Source: Arenibacter echinorum
GTDB taxonomy: Bacteria > Bacteroidota > Bacteroidia > Flavobacteriales > Flavobacteriaceae
Reading direction: 5' to 3'
DNA length: 64,000 nucleotides
Assembly: GCF_003259375.1 (NCBI RefSeq)
Contig: NZ_QLLN01000001.1
Coordinates: forward strand, 225,360-289,359
Shown: piece after piece, positions 20,943 through 30,503 of the stretch
Layout: every line of letters starts with the position of its first letter
Numbering within the stretch: position 1 is the first letter of the stretch
Program-made: the position numbers and the translations under genes
The notes under the pieces: generated by a model
Database searches by the model: none
What the model was told of the DNA's origin: nothing
The model's input: the letters and a program-made list of their open reading frames with translations, nothing else

Positions 20943-21623
20943 TTAAAATTTAGTATCGATGTTTATATAGTCCAAAAATTCTCGTCTAACGGCTTCTTCC
21001 TTAAATTTTCCTCCATATTCTGCCGTTACTGTACTACTTTCAATGTCGCGTATCCCTCGGGAATTCACGCATAAATGTTTGGCATCTATAACACAGGCAA
21101 CATCTTCCGTCCCTAAAACCTGTTGAAGTTCCCTTACAATCTGAATATTTAGTCGCTCCTGGACCTGTGGTCTTTTGGCGTAATAATCCACTACCCTGTT
21201 CATTTTGGATAAACCTACAACGGTGCCTTTGGAGATATAGGCCACATGTGCTTTCCCTACTATAGGCAATAAATGATGTTCGCAGGTGGAGTAAAGTGTA
21301 ATGTTTTTTTCTACTAACATTTCACCGTACTTGTATTTATTGTCGAAGGTGGATGATTTGGGCCGTCGTTTTGGATTAAGTCCTCCGAAGATTTCTTGAA
21401 CGAACATTTTAGCCACCCTATTAGGTGTTCCCTTTAAACTGTCGTCCTCTAGGTCGAGGCCCAAAGTCAGCATTATTTCGTTTACACTAGCCCTGATACG
21501 GGCTATTTTTTCTTCATCACTTAGCACAAATGCATCCTTACGTAAAGGTGTGTCCTCAGCAGCGGAAACGTGATCGTCCCCTAACTCTTCAAAATGCTTT
21601 TCCAATGCGTTGTCGATTTTCAT
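20943..21623 (-). CDS. folE: GTP cyclohydrolase I
   Basis: 226 residues from ATG 21623 (MKIDNALEKHFEELGDDHV). A longer frame to 21659 exists, but its start would lie upstream of the -7 box at 21647-21654, so the transcript could not contain it. Signature motifs: GLDLEDDSLKGTPNRVAKM, LYSTCEHHLLPIVGKAHVAY with the zinc Cys and His, VGLSKMNRVVDYYAKRPQVQ, and HLCVNSRGI. It converts GTP to dihydroneopterin triphosphate, the first step of folate (or tetrahydrobiopterin) synthesis. Upstream member of the folE-cysS operon. Confidence 0.95.
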   Translation of the reverse strand: MKIDNALEKHFEELGDDHVSAAEDTPLRKDAFVLSDEEKIARIRASVNEIMLTLGLDLEDDSLKGTPNRVAKMFVQEIFGGLNPKRRPKSSTFDNKYKYGEMLVEKNITLYSTCEHHLLPIVGKAHVAYISKGTVVGLSKMNRVVDYYAKRPQVQERLNIQIVRELQQVLGTEDVACVIDAKHLCVNSRGIRDIESSTVTAEYGGKFKEEAVRREFLDYINIDTKF

Positions 21624-21646
21624 TAAAATATTGCTTTTTAAGGCAG

Positions 21647-21679
21647 CAAAGATATACATAATATGCCACTTTATACCAA
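21647..21679 (-). promoter_or_regulatory. Promoter of folE-cysS
   Basis: On the minus strand TTG (21679-21677), spacing 22, TATCTTTG (21654-21647), 24 bases before the folE ATG. It fixes the folE start. The divergent plus-strand gene has its own box TACTTTTG at 21728-21735. Confidence 0.65.
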
Positions 21680-21760
21680 GTTTGCCTAGTTACACAACAT
21701 AAATTAGTGTTAACTAAACTAGGGTGTTACTTTTGAAATTCCCAAATTTTCTAGGTATTC

Positions 21761-23566
21761 ATGAACAGGTTGGTCGTCGTTTTAGGTGTTATTTGGTGTC
21801 TAGGTACTGCTTTGGCCAGGGCCCAAGTGGCTCCGGATTGCTCAAATGCGGTGCCAATTTGTAACAATACACCGGTCAACGGGGGTACCAATGGCTATGG
21901 TTCGGATGACTTTAAAGGTGCCGGTAAATCCGGTTGTTTGGAAAAAACACTCTCCGGCGCAATTGAATCCAATGCTGCTTGGTATAGATTTAGGACTGGG
22001 GCTTCAGGGCAATTAGGATTTAATATTGGTTTCGATTCCAGTGAAGATTGGGACTTTGCCCTATATAAGGCCAGTGATTGCAATTCCCTTGGCGACCCCA
22101 TACGTTGTAATTTTTTTGACAATAGGGATGCCAATAGTTTTATTGGTGTAGGGGTGGATCCACAAGGGGCAACGGATAATGTTCAATACGAAGATTGGCT
22201 GGAGGTATTGCCCGGAGAGGACTACTATTTATTGGTGAATAACTTTAGTAATATTAATTCAGGATTTTCCATTCAGTTCACAGGTCAAATCTTTGTTACC
22301 AACCCTTATGACGCATTGGATTGCGCCATAATCAACAATCTTTTGGGACCTCCAATTGCAGCTTGTAACAATGAAAATATTGTTTTGGATGCCACTACTG
22401 CGGATGTGGTAAGTTATACCTGGTATAAGGATATAGGAAATGGTTATGCTGTAATTCCAGGGGAGGTTTCCGCTACCTTAAATGTGTTGGAAGCTGCTTT
22501 TTACCGAGTGGAAGTAATAACCCAGTCCCAGAATAATATTATTAGTGATGTACAAGTAGGATTTTCCCAAGCGCCCACAACTTCTCCTGTAAATGATGAA
22601 CACCTTTGCTTGGATTCCGGTTATTTTTATTTAAGTGATAAGGATCAAATGGCTTTGGGTAGCCAATCTTCGAACGAGGTAATTATATCATATCATAGTA
22701 GTTTGGCCGATGCGCAGGCAGGGATAAATGCCCTTCCTTTGGAATATGCGTTGCAGGCAGGGGAACAACAGATATACATTAGGGCCACCTCTGTACAGAA
22801 TCCAAGATGTTATGATGCTTCAGAGAATTTTAAATTAACGGTCCATGAACCTTTGATTGCTAATTTTCCCTTGGAAGTTTTTCTTTGTGAAGGTGAACTC
22901 AGCGCTTTAATAGGGGAGACGGTTCCAGATCCAGAATATAATTATCTTTGGAATACTGGCCAGTCAACTTCCAGTATAACCGTTACCCAAGGCGGGGAAT
23001 ATTCCCTAACGATTACCGATAAGCTTGGTGTTTCAGCATGTGACAATACCTTTATGATTAATGTTTATGCTTCAAAAACACCTCATATAGAGGAGGTGAT
23101 AATAGATGATCTGCAGGATAGCAATACTGTTACTATAGTTCCCGATAGGGAGGGCGATTTTGAATATCGTTTGGATGAAGGAGCATATCAGCCAGATAAT
23201 AAATTTTATAATGTACTTCCCGGTAGGCATAGCGTTACATTGAACGATTTAAATGGTTGCGGAACTGCTACGGAAACTATAGTCGTGGTAGGATTTCCCA
23301 AGTTTTTCACTCCCAATGGGGACGGGGCAAACGATGTTTGGAATATTGTTGGTATTTCCAGTTTGGAAGAACCTATATTAACGGTTTATAACAGGTATGG
23401 AAAGTTGCTTAAACAATTGTCCCAAAATAGCATGGGTTGGGACGGCAACTATAATGGTGTGGCATTGCCATCGGACGACTATTGGTTCAAACTTAGTTTT
23501 AAAGATCAAGACGGCCAGCGTATAGTGGCCAAGTATATTAATAATCATTTTTCCTTAAAACGTTAA
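21761..23566 (+). CDS. Secreted protein with type IX secretion type B C-terminal sorting domain (paralogue 1)
   Basis: 601 residues. Signal peptide MNRLVVVLGVIWCLGTALA then RAQ. The mature N-terminus has a Cys-rich module (VAPDCSNAVPICNNTPVNGG, ESNAAWYRFRTG, DWDFALYKASDC, GEDYYLLVNNFSNINSGF), then Ig/PKD-like stretches. The last about 90 residues are the type B sorting domain: PKFFTPNGDGANDVWNI, YNRYGKLLKQL, GWDGNYNG, LPSDDYWFKLSF and terminal FSLKR. Such domains direct proteins through the type IX secretion system, often to the cell surface (gliding or adhesion). It has a close paralogue immediately downstream. Confidence 0.88.
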   Translation: MNRLVVVLGVIWCLGTALARAQVAPDCSNAVPICNNTPVNGGTNGYGSDDFKGAGKSGCLEKTLSGAIESNAAWYRFRTGASGQLGFNIGFDSSEDWDFALYKASDCNSLGDPIRCNFFDNRDANSFIGVGVDPQGATDNVQYEDWLEVLPGEDYYLLVNNFSNINSGFSIQFTGQIFVTNPYDALDCAIINNLLGPPIAACNNENIVLDATTADVVSYTWYKDIGNGYAVIPGEVSATLNVLEAAFYRVEVITQSQNNIISDVQVGFSQAPTTSPVNDEHLCLDSGYFYLSDKDQMALGSQSSNEVIISYHSSLADAQAGINALPLEYALQAGEQQIYIRATSVQNPRCYDASENFKLTVHEPLIANFPLEVFLCEGELSALIGETVPDPEYNYLWNTGQSTSSITVTQGGEYSLTITDKLGVSACDNTFMINVYASKTPHIEEVIIDDLQDSNTVTIVPDREGDFEYRLDEGAYQPDNKFYNVLPGRHSVTLNDLNGCGTATETIVVVGFPKFFTPNGDGANDVWNIVGISSLEEPILTVYNRYGKLLKQLSQNSMGWDGNYNGVALPSDDYWFKLSFKDQDGQRIVAKYINNHFSLKR

Positions 23567-23773
23567 TGGTAAATAGGGGGTAACTTAGTCCTATCCTGCT
23601 AATCATAGTAGCCATTATCTGCAAATACAAATAATCCAATCACATACAGGAAAGAGTATCTGGGATAGGCCAAAGCCCTATGAATACCTGTTAAGAGGCC
23701 CAAGTTTTTGTGATAAAATATACCGGTTATATACTAAATCTTTTTCATAAGAGTTATTATACTTGATTTAAGA

Positions 23774-25231
23774 ATGTATTTAGCCCCAATTTCTATGCGG
23801 ACACTTATCTGTTCTATATGTGTTATGTTTCTGTTTGTCAGTAATATAGTTGCACAAAACTCACCTGATTGTAGGACTGCTATTCCTGTTTGTGCAGATG
23901 GCCAGCCAATTATGCCAATTGTTGATGGCGGTGGAGATATAGATGATTTTGACCCTGATGTAATTCGGCAAAGTGGTTGTTTGGAGAAAGGGAGTGTAAG
24001 TTCTGCGAATCTCGAAAACAACACCTCTTGGTTCGTTTTTAGGGCAGGTACGGGAGGACAGGTAGGTTTTGACATTGAAGCTTTGCCGGTTACGGGTACT
24101 ACAATAACAGCGGAATGGGACTTTGCGGTTTATGGTCCTTATGATCAAACAAGTGGGCAAAATTTCTGTTCGATTATTGGAAGTGGAACAGAACCTATCC
24201 GTTGTAATTACGAAGCCAATAACACGCGTTTTACAGGAATAGGCATTAATCCGGAGAATGGGGATGTGGGTGCACCTTTTTTAAAGCAAAGCCAAAACAC
24301 ATATGATGAATGGTTAGATGTACTCCCAGGAGAAATCTACTATATTTTCGTTAATAATTTCAACACCAATTTCGATGATGATGCCGAGCAATTTTCATTG
24401 ACTTTTACGGGTAGTTCGGTTGATGCCGATCAAGATAATGCGTTGGATTGTACCTTACGTGACGAATTTTTAGGTTTGGATATAATTGCTTGTGAGGGTG
24501 ATCCGGACATCACCCTATCTGCACTGAATTCTCCTTTTGGACCTGATATTGCAACTGTTGTTTGGACTGTGGATTATGAGGATGATGGCGTTATTGATGC
24601 CACCTTGCCGGGATCCGGACCTTCCAATGCCGAATTGGTGGTGAGCAGCCCCAATTCTGGTCGCTATTTTGTTGAACTAACCAACAGTTTTGGAAATGAC
24701 GTAGGTGATGATATACTAATCACCTTTTTTGGAACCCCAGTTTTACAAGAAGTTATCGTCAGGGACGACCTTTCCGATAACAACATTGTAGAAATAGTAG
24801 TGGCCAACCCGGATGGTAATTACGAATATGCCATTAACGGTGGTGAGTTTCAGGATGACCCTGTTTTTAATAATGTTCCACCGGGTGTAAATACGGTAAT
24901 TATTAATGATAAAAATGGTTGCGGAACTACAGAGCCCATCGAGTTTTTAGTGGTAGGCTATCCAAAATTCTTTACACCCAATGCCGATGGTATCCATGAC
25001 CGTTGGAATGTATATGGAATCTCCACCTTGATAGATCCGGTGGTATTTATATTTGATCGTTACGGCAAACTCCTTAAGCAAATTGATGAAACCACAATAG
25101 GGTGGGACGGTACCTTTAATGGAAGGCCAATGCCTTCATCGGACTACTGGTTTAGGATGGACTATTCACGAGACGAAGACGGAATAGTAGTGGCGCGTTC
25201 GGTTAGGACCCACTTTACTTTGAAGCGATAA
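23774..25231 (+). CDS. Secreted protein with type IX secretion type B sorting domain (paralogue 2)
   Basis: 485 residues from ATG 23774; ATG 23795 (MRTLICSICVMFLFV) gives a cleaner signal peptide ending at NIVAQ and may be the true start. The same N-terminal module as its neighbour is present (SPDCRTAIPVC, LENNTSWFVFRAG, EWDFAVYGPYD, PGEIYYIFVNNFNTNFDD), a shorter middle part, and a C-terminal sorting domain PKFFTPNADGIHDRWNV, FDRYGKLLKQI, GWDGTFNGRPMPSSDYWF and terminal FTLKR. The two genes are tandem paralogues; the first has about 110 extra middle residues. Extracellular or surface location is inferred from the sorting domain. Confidence 0.87.
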   Translation: MYLAPISMRTLICSICVMFLFVSNIVAQNSPDCRTAIPVCADGQPIMPIVDGGGDIDDFDPDVIRQSGCLEKGSVSSANLENNTSWFVFRAGTGGQVGFDIEALPVTGTTITAEWDFAVYGPYDQTSGQNFCSIIGSGTEPIRCNYEANNTRFTGIGINPENGDVGAPFLKQSQNTYDEWLDVLPGEIYYIFVNNFNTNFDDDAEQFSLTFTGSSVDADQDNALDCTLRDEFLGLDIIACEGDPDITLSALNSPFGPDIATVVWTVDYEDDGVIDATLPGSGPSNAELVVSSPNSGRYFVELTNSFGNDVGDDILITFFGTPVLQEVIVRDDLSDNNIVEIVVANPDGNYEYAINGGEFQDDPVFNNVPPGVNTVIINDKNGCGTTEPIEFLVVGYPKFFTPNADGIHDRWNVYGISTLIDPVVFIFDRYGKLLKQIDETTIGWDGTFNGRPMPSSDYWFRMDYSRDEDGIVVARSVRTHFTLKR

Positions 25232-25250
25232 TCATATTATTCTAAAATAA

Positions 25251-25276
25251 AAAAGACGGGTAAATCCCGTCTTTTT
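25251..25276. terminator. Bidirectional terminator
   Basis: Stem AAAAGACGGG / TCCCGTCTTTTT with loop TAAA, 20 bases after the sorting-domain gene and just before the 3' end of the convergent FadL-type gene. Confidence 0.88.
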
Positions 25277-25298
25277 AGTTTCTAAAATATTTTCTTCG

Positions 25299-26807
25299 TT
25301 AGAAATTCAGGGTATAGCCCAAACTTACAACGGAGTTTTTATTGGTTATACTGGCCGGTGTAGGAAGGCCAACATCAAACAGTTGTTTGTTTATGTCCTG
25401 GGTGGAGTAGTTGTAGGAAAGGTCTAGCCTGCTTCCCCCAAAATTATAACCTATACCACCTGAATAGCCGTTTAAATCACCAATGGTATTGCCACTGGCG
25501 TACGGACTCTGTTCAAATCTGTATCCTGCCCTTAAGCTTAGGGCTTCAATGCGGTACTCCCCACCTAATCTAAATGTTGAAACTGTACTTAGCTTATCGG
25601 AGATATAATTGTTTTCCGAGGCAAAACTAGGATCTGAACCAGGTCTTAACTCTGCTTTTGACATGTCTTGATAACTATAGTCGAAACTTATAAGGCCATC
25701 CTGACCAAATATCATAGCTATGCTACCTGTTAATTTCCCTGGTATTTTAATGGTATAGTCCTCAAAAACATTAATGATATTAAAGTTGATAAATGAAATA
25801 TCGCTATCCGCCAGATCCGAATATATTTTTTGGGAGGTTTCATCCGATAAATTGTACCAGGTTGGGGATTGATAACTACCACCTATTCTAAAATTTTCAT
25901 TTAATTTCCCAATGGCGCCCAAGCTAAAGGAAAAACCATTTCCCTGAGTCCTAAGCAAATTATCGAAGGTTATGGTCTGAATTTCCGAATCGGAATCAAA
26001 GCCTCTTTCGGACAATTGGGTAAGTTTGTCCAGGAATACACTGTGAATGTTCAGGGAAGCTCCCAAATACAAATTATCACCGTACTGTGAGGCTAAATTT
26101 GCAGTAAACTTACTATTGTATCCAGCAGTGATCTGAGAGTAATCTTGGTTAAGGGTACTGTATTTTGCATTGGAGATGTAATCCGTATTATTGTCGTCCG
26201 AGAAATCTACAGGGTCTATTATACCACCGTAATATCCCAAAAATGCTTGTTGGTCCACAAAACCTAAGGTGGATCCTATATCCAAATAGGCTTCTTCTAT
26301 ATACTCGTCGTCCTGTATTAAAAGTGGTCCAAAGGGTACTCCATTGGCCAAATCCAAAAAGTAATTATCTATGCCCTGATTGCTGTTACCGGAAACAAAA
26401 AGGTCATCGTCAAAATTTTTGATCAGGTCATAGTTAAATGCCAATGCAAGTTTTCTCCATGGAGAACTGGTGTTGGTACTTTTAAATACAAAAACACCCC
26501 CAACTTGATTAAGGTCCAATGAATTTAAGGAGGTGCTGGAGCTACTGTTGAAATAGCGGGAATCATTTTTAGTATTGTAATTTGATCCAGTTAAGGATAA
26601 CAAGCTGTTGTTGAAAACAGCTGAACCGGCAGGATTTATGTTTAGGGAGGACAAATCTCCTCCCAACGCACCAAATGCGCCATTTAATCCTTGAAAACGT
26701 GCTGTTCCATAAGAACCCTCTCCGCTCAACCTTAAAACATCATTGATGTTCTGAGCGCTGGCAAAGGCACATACCAATAGTAGAATGAAAGTGTAATTCC
26801 TTTTCAT
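25299..26807 (-). CDS. FadL/OmpP1-type outer-membrane transport protein
   Basis: 502 residues. Signal peptide MKRNYTFILLLVCAFASAQ. The N-terminal mature segment (GSYGTARFQGLNGAFGALGG, DLSSLNINPAGSAVF) is the FadL/OmpP1 hatch signature in its Bacteroidota form. The rest is a 14-strand-like barrel with repeated GxSYQSPTWY- and SFDYSYQDM-type strands, ending in VVSLGYTLNF. FadL-type proteins let hydrophobic compounds cross the outer membrane; the substrate is not predictable. It sits 46 bases downstream of the low-complexity lipoprotein gene on the same strand, so the two may be co-transcribed. Confidence 0.85.
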   Translation of the reverse strand: MKRNYTFILLLVCAFASAQNINDVLRLSGEGSYGTARFQGLNGAFGALGGDLSSLNINPAGSAVFNNSLLSLTGSNYNTKNDSRYFNSSSSTSLNSLDLNQVGGVFVFKSTNTSSPWRKLALAFNYDLIKNFDDDLFVSGNSNQGIDNYFLDLANGVPFGPLLIQDDEYIEEAYLDIGSTLGFVDQQAFLGYYGGIIDPVDFSDDNNTDYISNAKYSTLNQDYSQITAGYNSKFTANLASQYGDNLYLGASLNIHSVFLDKLTQLSERGFDSDSEIQTITFDNLLRTQGNGFSFSLGAIGKLNENFRIGGSYQSPTWYNLSDETSQKIYSDLADSDISFINFNIINVFEDYTIKIPGKLTGSIAMIFGQDGLISFDYSYQDMSKAELRPGSDPSFASENNYISDKLSTVSTFRLGGEYRIEALSLRAGYRFEQSPYASGNTIGDLNGYSGGIGYNFGGSRLDLSYNYSTQDINKQLFDVGLPTPASITNKNSVVSLGYTLNF

Positions 26808-26853
26808 TTTAAATAATTTTGAAAGTTTTTATTGAAATAAGGGGCCATGTTTT

Positions 26854-28113
26854 TTAGTTGCGCCTTCCGCTGCTCCTACTAGTGGATGACGATGATCTTG
26901 AAGAAGAACTGCTAGAGCTTCTTACACTTCCACTGGAACTGTTGGAGCTGCTGGAACTTCTATAAGTGCTACCCGATGATCTTGATGGGGTGCTACTGGA
27001 GTTACTTCTATAGGTTCCACTTGAAGATCTTGTTGGAGCAGAGCTTCTGTAGGTTCCACTTGAAGACCTTGTAGGAGTACTACCGGAACTTCTATAGGTA
27101 GAGGTTCTAGGAGCGGTGCCTTTATAGGTTCCACTAGATGAATTGCTTCTGTATGTCTGATTACTTCTGGAACTGCTGTTGTAATTGGGTACCGCCCTTG
27201 TGCTTCTGCTGGTGCGGTAAGATCTGTTTCTTTCCAATGCATCAACCCCAACATTACTTCGCGATGTAGTTCCACTTCTATTGACATTACTACGTCCGGT
27301 GGTACTTCTATATCGGCTGGTGCTTGTTCGGTTTGCGGTGCCAATATTTGATCTTCCGTTCAGAGCAGTGCTCCTAAGGTTGGAATTAGAGTTGTAAACG
27401 CCCCTCCTACTAGCGCTATAAGCGTAATTTCTATTGTAGTAATTATTGCCGAACCTACTGCGGGAATAGTAATAAGGGTAGTTTCGATAAGGAGAATAGA
27501 AGTAAGGACTGTAATAACCGCCCCATCCGTAGCCTCCCCAGCCCCAATTGTTATAGCCATAGCCTCCCCAACCCCAGTTGTTCCAGCCATTTCCATATCC
27601 GAAACGGTTCCATCTCCAAGGGTTGTATCCGTAATAACCTCCGTAGAAGCCACCATAAAAACCACCATATCCCCATGCAAATGGAGATCCGCCCCAACCC
27701 CAGTCATCATAAATGTTGATGTTAACATTGGTGGCATTATCCCCCCAAGATCCGTATCCATTATAGTCATTGTTGGTGGCATCATAGCTGAGATCCTGGC
27801 TGTAGTTAAGGCTGTCGGATTCCATATCGCTATAGTAACCGTCAACATCGGTGAATACCTCACTATCCAGAATTTCTCCATATTCATCCGCCTTTTGCCC
27901 AAAATAATCGCCATAGGCATTTGGTTTTTGGGTGGGCTGTTGGGTTCTTGGCCGTTGTTCGGTTACCCTAACTTGTTCGGTCCTATTGGAATAGATGCCG
28001 TCATTATCGTAATAGGACGCTTGCTGGTAAGACCCGCAAGATGCCAATACTATGCTAAGGAGTACAACAGTTGCTGCTATATGTATTCTTCGGTGGGGTA
28101 GAGAATGTATCAT
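26854..28113 (-). CDS. Low-complexity lipoprotein (Gly/Tyr/Trp-rich middle, Ser/Arg-rich tail)
   Basis: 419 residues. Lipobox L-A-S-C at about residue 26 after a hydrophobic leader (IAATVVLLSIVLASC). Residues about 125-210 are built of Gly, Tyr, Trp and Asn (WGWGGSPFAWGYGGFYGG and similar); about 215-419 are Ser/Arg/Thr-rich with recurring units such as GTYRSS and PTRSSS. Bacteroidota genomes contain similar 'vitellogenin II'-like low-complexity lipoproteins, but function is unknown. The DNA repeat structure creates long open shadows in the other minus frames. It diverges from proS. The composition suggests an intrinsically disordered, cationic surface tail, possibly binding polyanions; that is inference. 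Confidence 0.8.
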   Translation of the reverse strand: MIHSLPHRRIHIAATVVLLSIVLASCGSYQQASYYDNDGIYSNRTEQVRVTEQRPRTQQPTQKPNAYGDYFGQKADEYGEILDSEVFTDVDGYYSDMESDSLNYSQDLSYDATNNDYNGYGSWGDNATNVNINIYDDWGWGGSPFAWGYGGFYGGFYGGYYGYNPWRWNRFGYGNGWNNWGWGGYGYNNWGWGGYGWGGYYSPYFYSPYRNYPYYYSRSRFGNNYYNRNYAYSASRRGVYNSNSNLRSTALNGRSNIGTANRTSTSRYRSTTGRSNVNRSGTTSRSNVGVDALERNRSYRTSRSTRAVPNYNSSSRSNQTYRSNSSSGTYKGTAPRTSTYRSSGSTPTRSSSGTYRSSAPTRSSSGTYRSNSSSTPSRSSGSTYRSSSSSNSSSGSVRSSSSSSSRSSSSTSRSSGRRN

Positions 28114-28127
28114 CGCTGTAAATTTAA

Positions 28128-28158
28128 TTGTTGAACATTGTAAAAATAGTTAGTTTTG
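28128..28158 (+). promoter_or_regulatory. Promoter of proS
   Basis: TTG at 28128-28130 (spacing 20) or 28131-28133 (spacing 17) and TAGTTTTG at 28151-28158, 54 bases before the proS ATG. Confidence 0.6.
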
Positions 28159-28212
28159 CCGAACTATTTCATTTAATAATAAGGTCGCAAGTTTTGTGCC
28201 AAACTTACTGGT

Positions 28213-29688
28213 ATGGGTAAAAATTTAACGAAAAGAGCAGAGGATTATTCCAAATGGTATAATGAACTTGTAGTGAAAGCGGATTTGGCTGAAAATTCGG
28301 GAGTTAGGGGTTGTATGGTCATTAAACCTTATGGTTACGCCATTTGGGAAAAGATGCAGGCCCAATTGGATATTATGTTCAAGGAAACTGGACATGAGAA
28401 TGCCTATTTTCCATTGTTTATACCTAAGTCCTACTTGAGCAAAGAGGCCAGTCATGTGGAAGGTTTTGCAAAGGAATGTGCCGTTGTGACCCATTACAGG
28501 CTAAAAAATGCCGAGGATGGTAGTGGTATTATTGTGGACCCCGAAGCCAAACTGGAGGAAGAGCTAATCGTTAGACCTACATCTGAAACAATTATATGGG
28601 ATACCTATAGAAGATGGATTCAGTCTTATCGCGATTTACCACTGCTGATCAACCAATGGGCCAATGTAGTGCGTTGGGAAATGCGGACCCGCCTTTTCTT
28701 GAGAACTGCAGAATTTTTATGGCAGGAGGGGCATACCGCGCATGCTACAGAAAAGGAAGCTGTTGCCGAAGCGGAACAAATGATGAACATTTATGCGGAA
28801 TTTGCGGAGAATTATATGGGGGTACCTGTTATAAAAGGAACTAAAACGGCAAGCGAACGTTTTGCCGGTGCATTGGAGACCTACTGTATAGAGGCTTTAA
28901 TGCAGGATGGTAAGGCTTTGCAGGCAGGTACATCACATTTTTTGGGGCAAAATTTCGCAAAGGCTTTTGACGTGAAGTTTGCTACTAAGGAAGGGGTGCA
29001 GGAGTATGTATGGGCAACCTCTTGGGGAGTTTCCACAAGATTAATAGGGGCCTTGATTATGGCTCATAGTGATGATAACGGTCTGGTATTACCGCCTAAA
29101 TTGGCGCCTATACAAGTCGTAATTGTGCCTATATATAAAGGTGAGGATCAATTGGACGCTATTTCGGAAAGAGTGGCGCCTATGGTAAAGGAATTACGTT
29201 CCAAAGGAATCTCTGTAAAATATGATAATCGCGATACACAGAAACCGGGATTTAAGTTTAATGAGTACGAGTTGAAAGGGGTGCCTGTTCGTTTGGCGAT
29301 AGGGCAGAGGGATATGGATAATGGTACTTATGAAGTTGCGCGAAGGGATACTTTTGAAAAGGAAACCGTAAAGGGCGATGAGGTAGTGGCCAAAATTGAG
29401 TTTTTGTTGGAGGATATCCAGACAAATATTCATAATAAAGCCTTGGAATATAGAAAAACACATATAACCGAGGTAAATTCTTATGAAGAATTTAAGGAGG
29501 TTTTGGAAAGTAAAGGTGGATTTTTATCGGCACATTGGGATGGGACAGCAGAAACCGAAGAATTGGTGAAAGAGCAAACAAAAGCTACTATTCGCTGCAT
29601 TCCTATTGATGCCAAAGAAGAAGCCGGAGTCTGCATGGTAACGGGAAAACCATCCTCTAAAAGAGTGCTTTTTGCCAAGGCGTATTAA
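28213..29688 (+). CDS. proS: Prolyl-tRNA synthetase, archaeal/eukaryotic-type (ProS type 3)
   Basis: 491 residues. It lacks the large editing insertion of bacterial-type ProRS and has the C-terminal extension ending KRVLFAKAY, so it is the type 3 form common in Bacteroidota. Class II motifs: [15 protein letters not shown] (motif 1 region), [15 protein letters not shown] and [20 protein letters not shown] with QEGHTAH (motif 2), and [20 protein letters not shown] (motif 3). The anticodon-binding domain follows ([13 protein letters not shown]). Charges tRNA-Pro in the cytoplasm. It precedes the tRNA-Glu pair but has its own promoter. Confidence 0.95.
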   Translation: MGKNLTKRAEDYSKWYNELVVKADLAENSGVRGCMVIKPYGYAIWEKMQAQLDIMFKETGHENAYFPLFIPKSYLSKEASHVEGFAKECAVVTHYRLKNAEDGSGIIVDPEAKLEEELIVRPTSETIIWDTYRRWIQSYRDLPLLINQWANVVRWEMRTRLFLRTAEFLWQEGHTAHATEKEAVAEAEQMMNIYAEFAENYMGVPVIKGTKTASERFAGALETYCIEALMQDGKALQAGTSHFLGQNFAKAFDVKFATKEGVQEYVWATSWGVSTRLIGALIMAHSDDNGLVLPPKLAPIQVVIVPIYKGEDQLDAISERVAPMVKELRSKGISVKYDNRDTQKPGFKFNEYELKGVPVRLAIGQRDMDNGTYEVARRDTFEKETVKGDEVVAKIEFLLEDIQTNIHNKALEYRKTHITEVNSYEEFKEVLESKGGFLSAHWDGTAETEELVKEQTKATIRCIPIDAKEEAGVCMVTGKPSSKRVLFAKAY

Positions 29689-29715
29689 AAGATTTTAAAA
29701 AAATTTATTTAGGTC

Positions 29716-29745
29716 TTGCGATAGTAAAAAATAATTGTATTTTTG
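29716..29745 (+). promoter_or_regulatory. Promoter of the tRNA-Glu pair
   Basis: TTG at 29716-29718, spacing 19, TATTTTTG at 29738-29745: perfect consensus. The first tRNA starts 24 bases after the box. Confidence 0.75.
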
Positions 29746-29768
29746 CATCCGCAATTATGCGATTTGAT

Positions 29769-29840
29769 GGTCCGTTCGTCTAGGGGTTAGGACGCCAGGT
29801 TTTCATCCTGGTAACAGGGGTTCGATTCCCCTACGGACTA
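29769..29840 (+). tRNA. tRNA-Glu(TTC), copy 1
   Basis: 72 bases. Acceptor GGTCCGT pairs with ACGGACT (first pair G-U), anticodon stem CCAGG/CCTGG with loop TTTTCAT giving anticodon TTC, T arm AGGGG TTCGATT CCCCT. CCA is not encoded. Confidence 0.96.
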
Positions 29841-29912
29841 CTAAGGTTATTTTGAAATTTTGGGGTACTGATGGCAACTTAAAAATTCTGTCCGTACTTG
29901 AAACCAAAAAAT

Positions 29913-29984
29913 GGTCCGTTCGTCTAGGGGTTAGGACGCCAGGTTTTCATCCTGGTAACAGGGGTTCGATTCCCCTACGGACTA
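29913..29984 (+). tRNA. tRNA-Glu(TTC), copy 2
   Basis: Identical over all 72 bases to the copy ending at 29840, separated from it by 72 unrelated bases. Same arms and anticodon TTC, no encoded CCA. Probably one transcript with copy 1 and possibly with rpsT downstream, since no terminator is seen between them. Confidence 0.96.
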
Positions 29985-30035
29985 CACAGTATGTTTAGGG
30001 GTATAACCCAATAAAAAAAATTAATTAGATAGAAA

Positions 30036-30287
30036 ATGGCAAATCATAAGTCAGCATTAAAGAGGATTAGAAGGAACGAAGCGGTAAGATTACGTAATAG
30101 GTACCAGCATAAAACAACCCGTAACGCGATCAGAAGATTGCGTACCGAGGAGGATAAGAAAGCTGCAGAAACTTTGTTGCCAAGCGTGGTAAGTATGATC
30201 GATAGATTGGCCAAGCGCAATATTATCCATTCCAACAAAGCTGCAAACTTAAAGAGCAAGCTGACTAAGCAAGTAGCTGCACTATAA
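30036..30287 (+). CDS. rpsT: 30S ribosomal protein S20
   Basis: 83 residues, strongly basic and helical: [20 protein letters not shown], then [14 protein letters not shown] and, at the C-terminus, [17 protein letters not shown], the bS20 signature. Binds 16S rRNA in the small subunit. It follows the second tRNA-Glu by 51 bases without an evident promoter of its own and is closed by a hairpin terminator. Confidence 0.95.
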   Translation: MANHKSALKRIRRNEAVRLRNRYQHKTTRNAIRRLRTEEDKKAAETLLPSVVSMIDRLAKRNIIHSNKAANLKSKLTKQVAAL

Positions 30288-30308
30288 GTTTTATAATTTA
30301 TATCAAGG

Positions 30309-30340
30309 AACGCCCTTCGTAAGAATGGGCGTTTTTTTTG
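30309..30340 (+). terminator. Rho-independent terminator of rpsT
   Basis: Stem AACGCCC / GGGCGTT with extra TTC/GAA pairing around a GTAA loop and an eight-base T-tract, 20 bases after the stop. Confidence 0.88.
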
Positions 30341-30503
30341 TTTTTGCTATCCGCCATATTTCTCATGATATAAAAGTGTTTCTTATCACATAAATTATGA
30401 AATTATTAAAAGAAGTTAACCTTTATGGTTTGCTTCTGTGAAGTCTAGGTAATTTCAATGAATCATATTATATTGGACTTCTAAAAAAAATGAACTAAGA
30501 ATA

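Noticed and set aside
26922-27920. Two long open frames (140 and 186 residues) in other minus frames of the low-complexity lipoprotein gene
   Set aside because: They are created by the repetitive Ser/Arg- and Gly-rich coding sequence; the frame with lipobox and N-terminal signal is the real gene.
29769-29984. CRISPR-like direct repeat (72-base unit, 72-base spacer)
   Set aside because: The repeated unit is a complete tRNA-Glu gene, present only twice.
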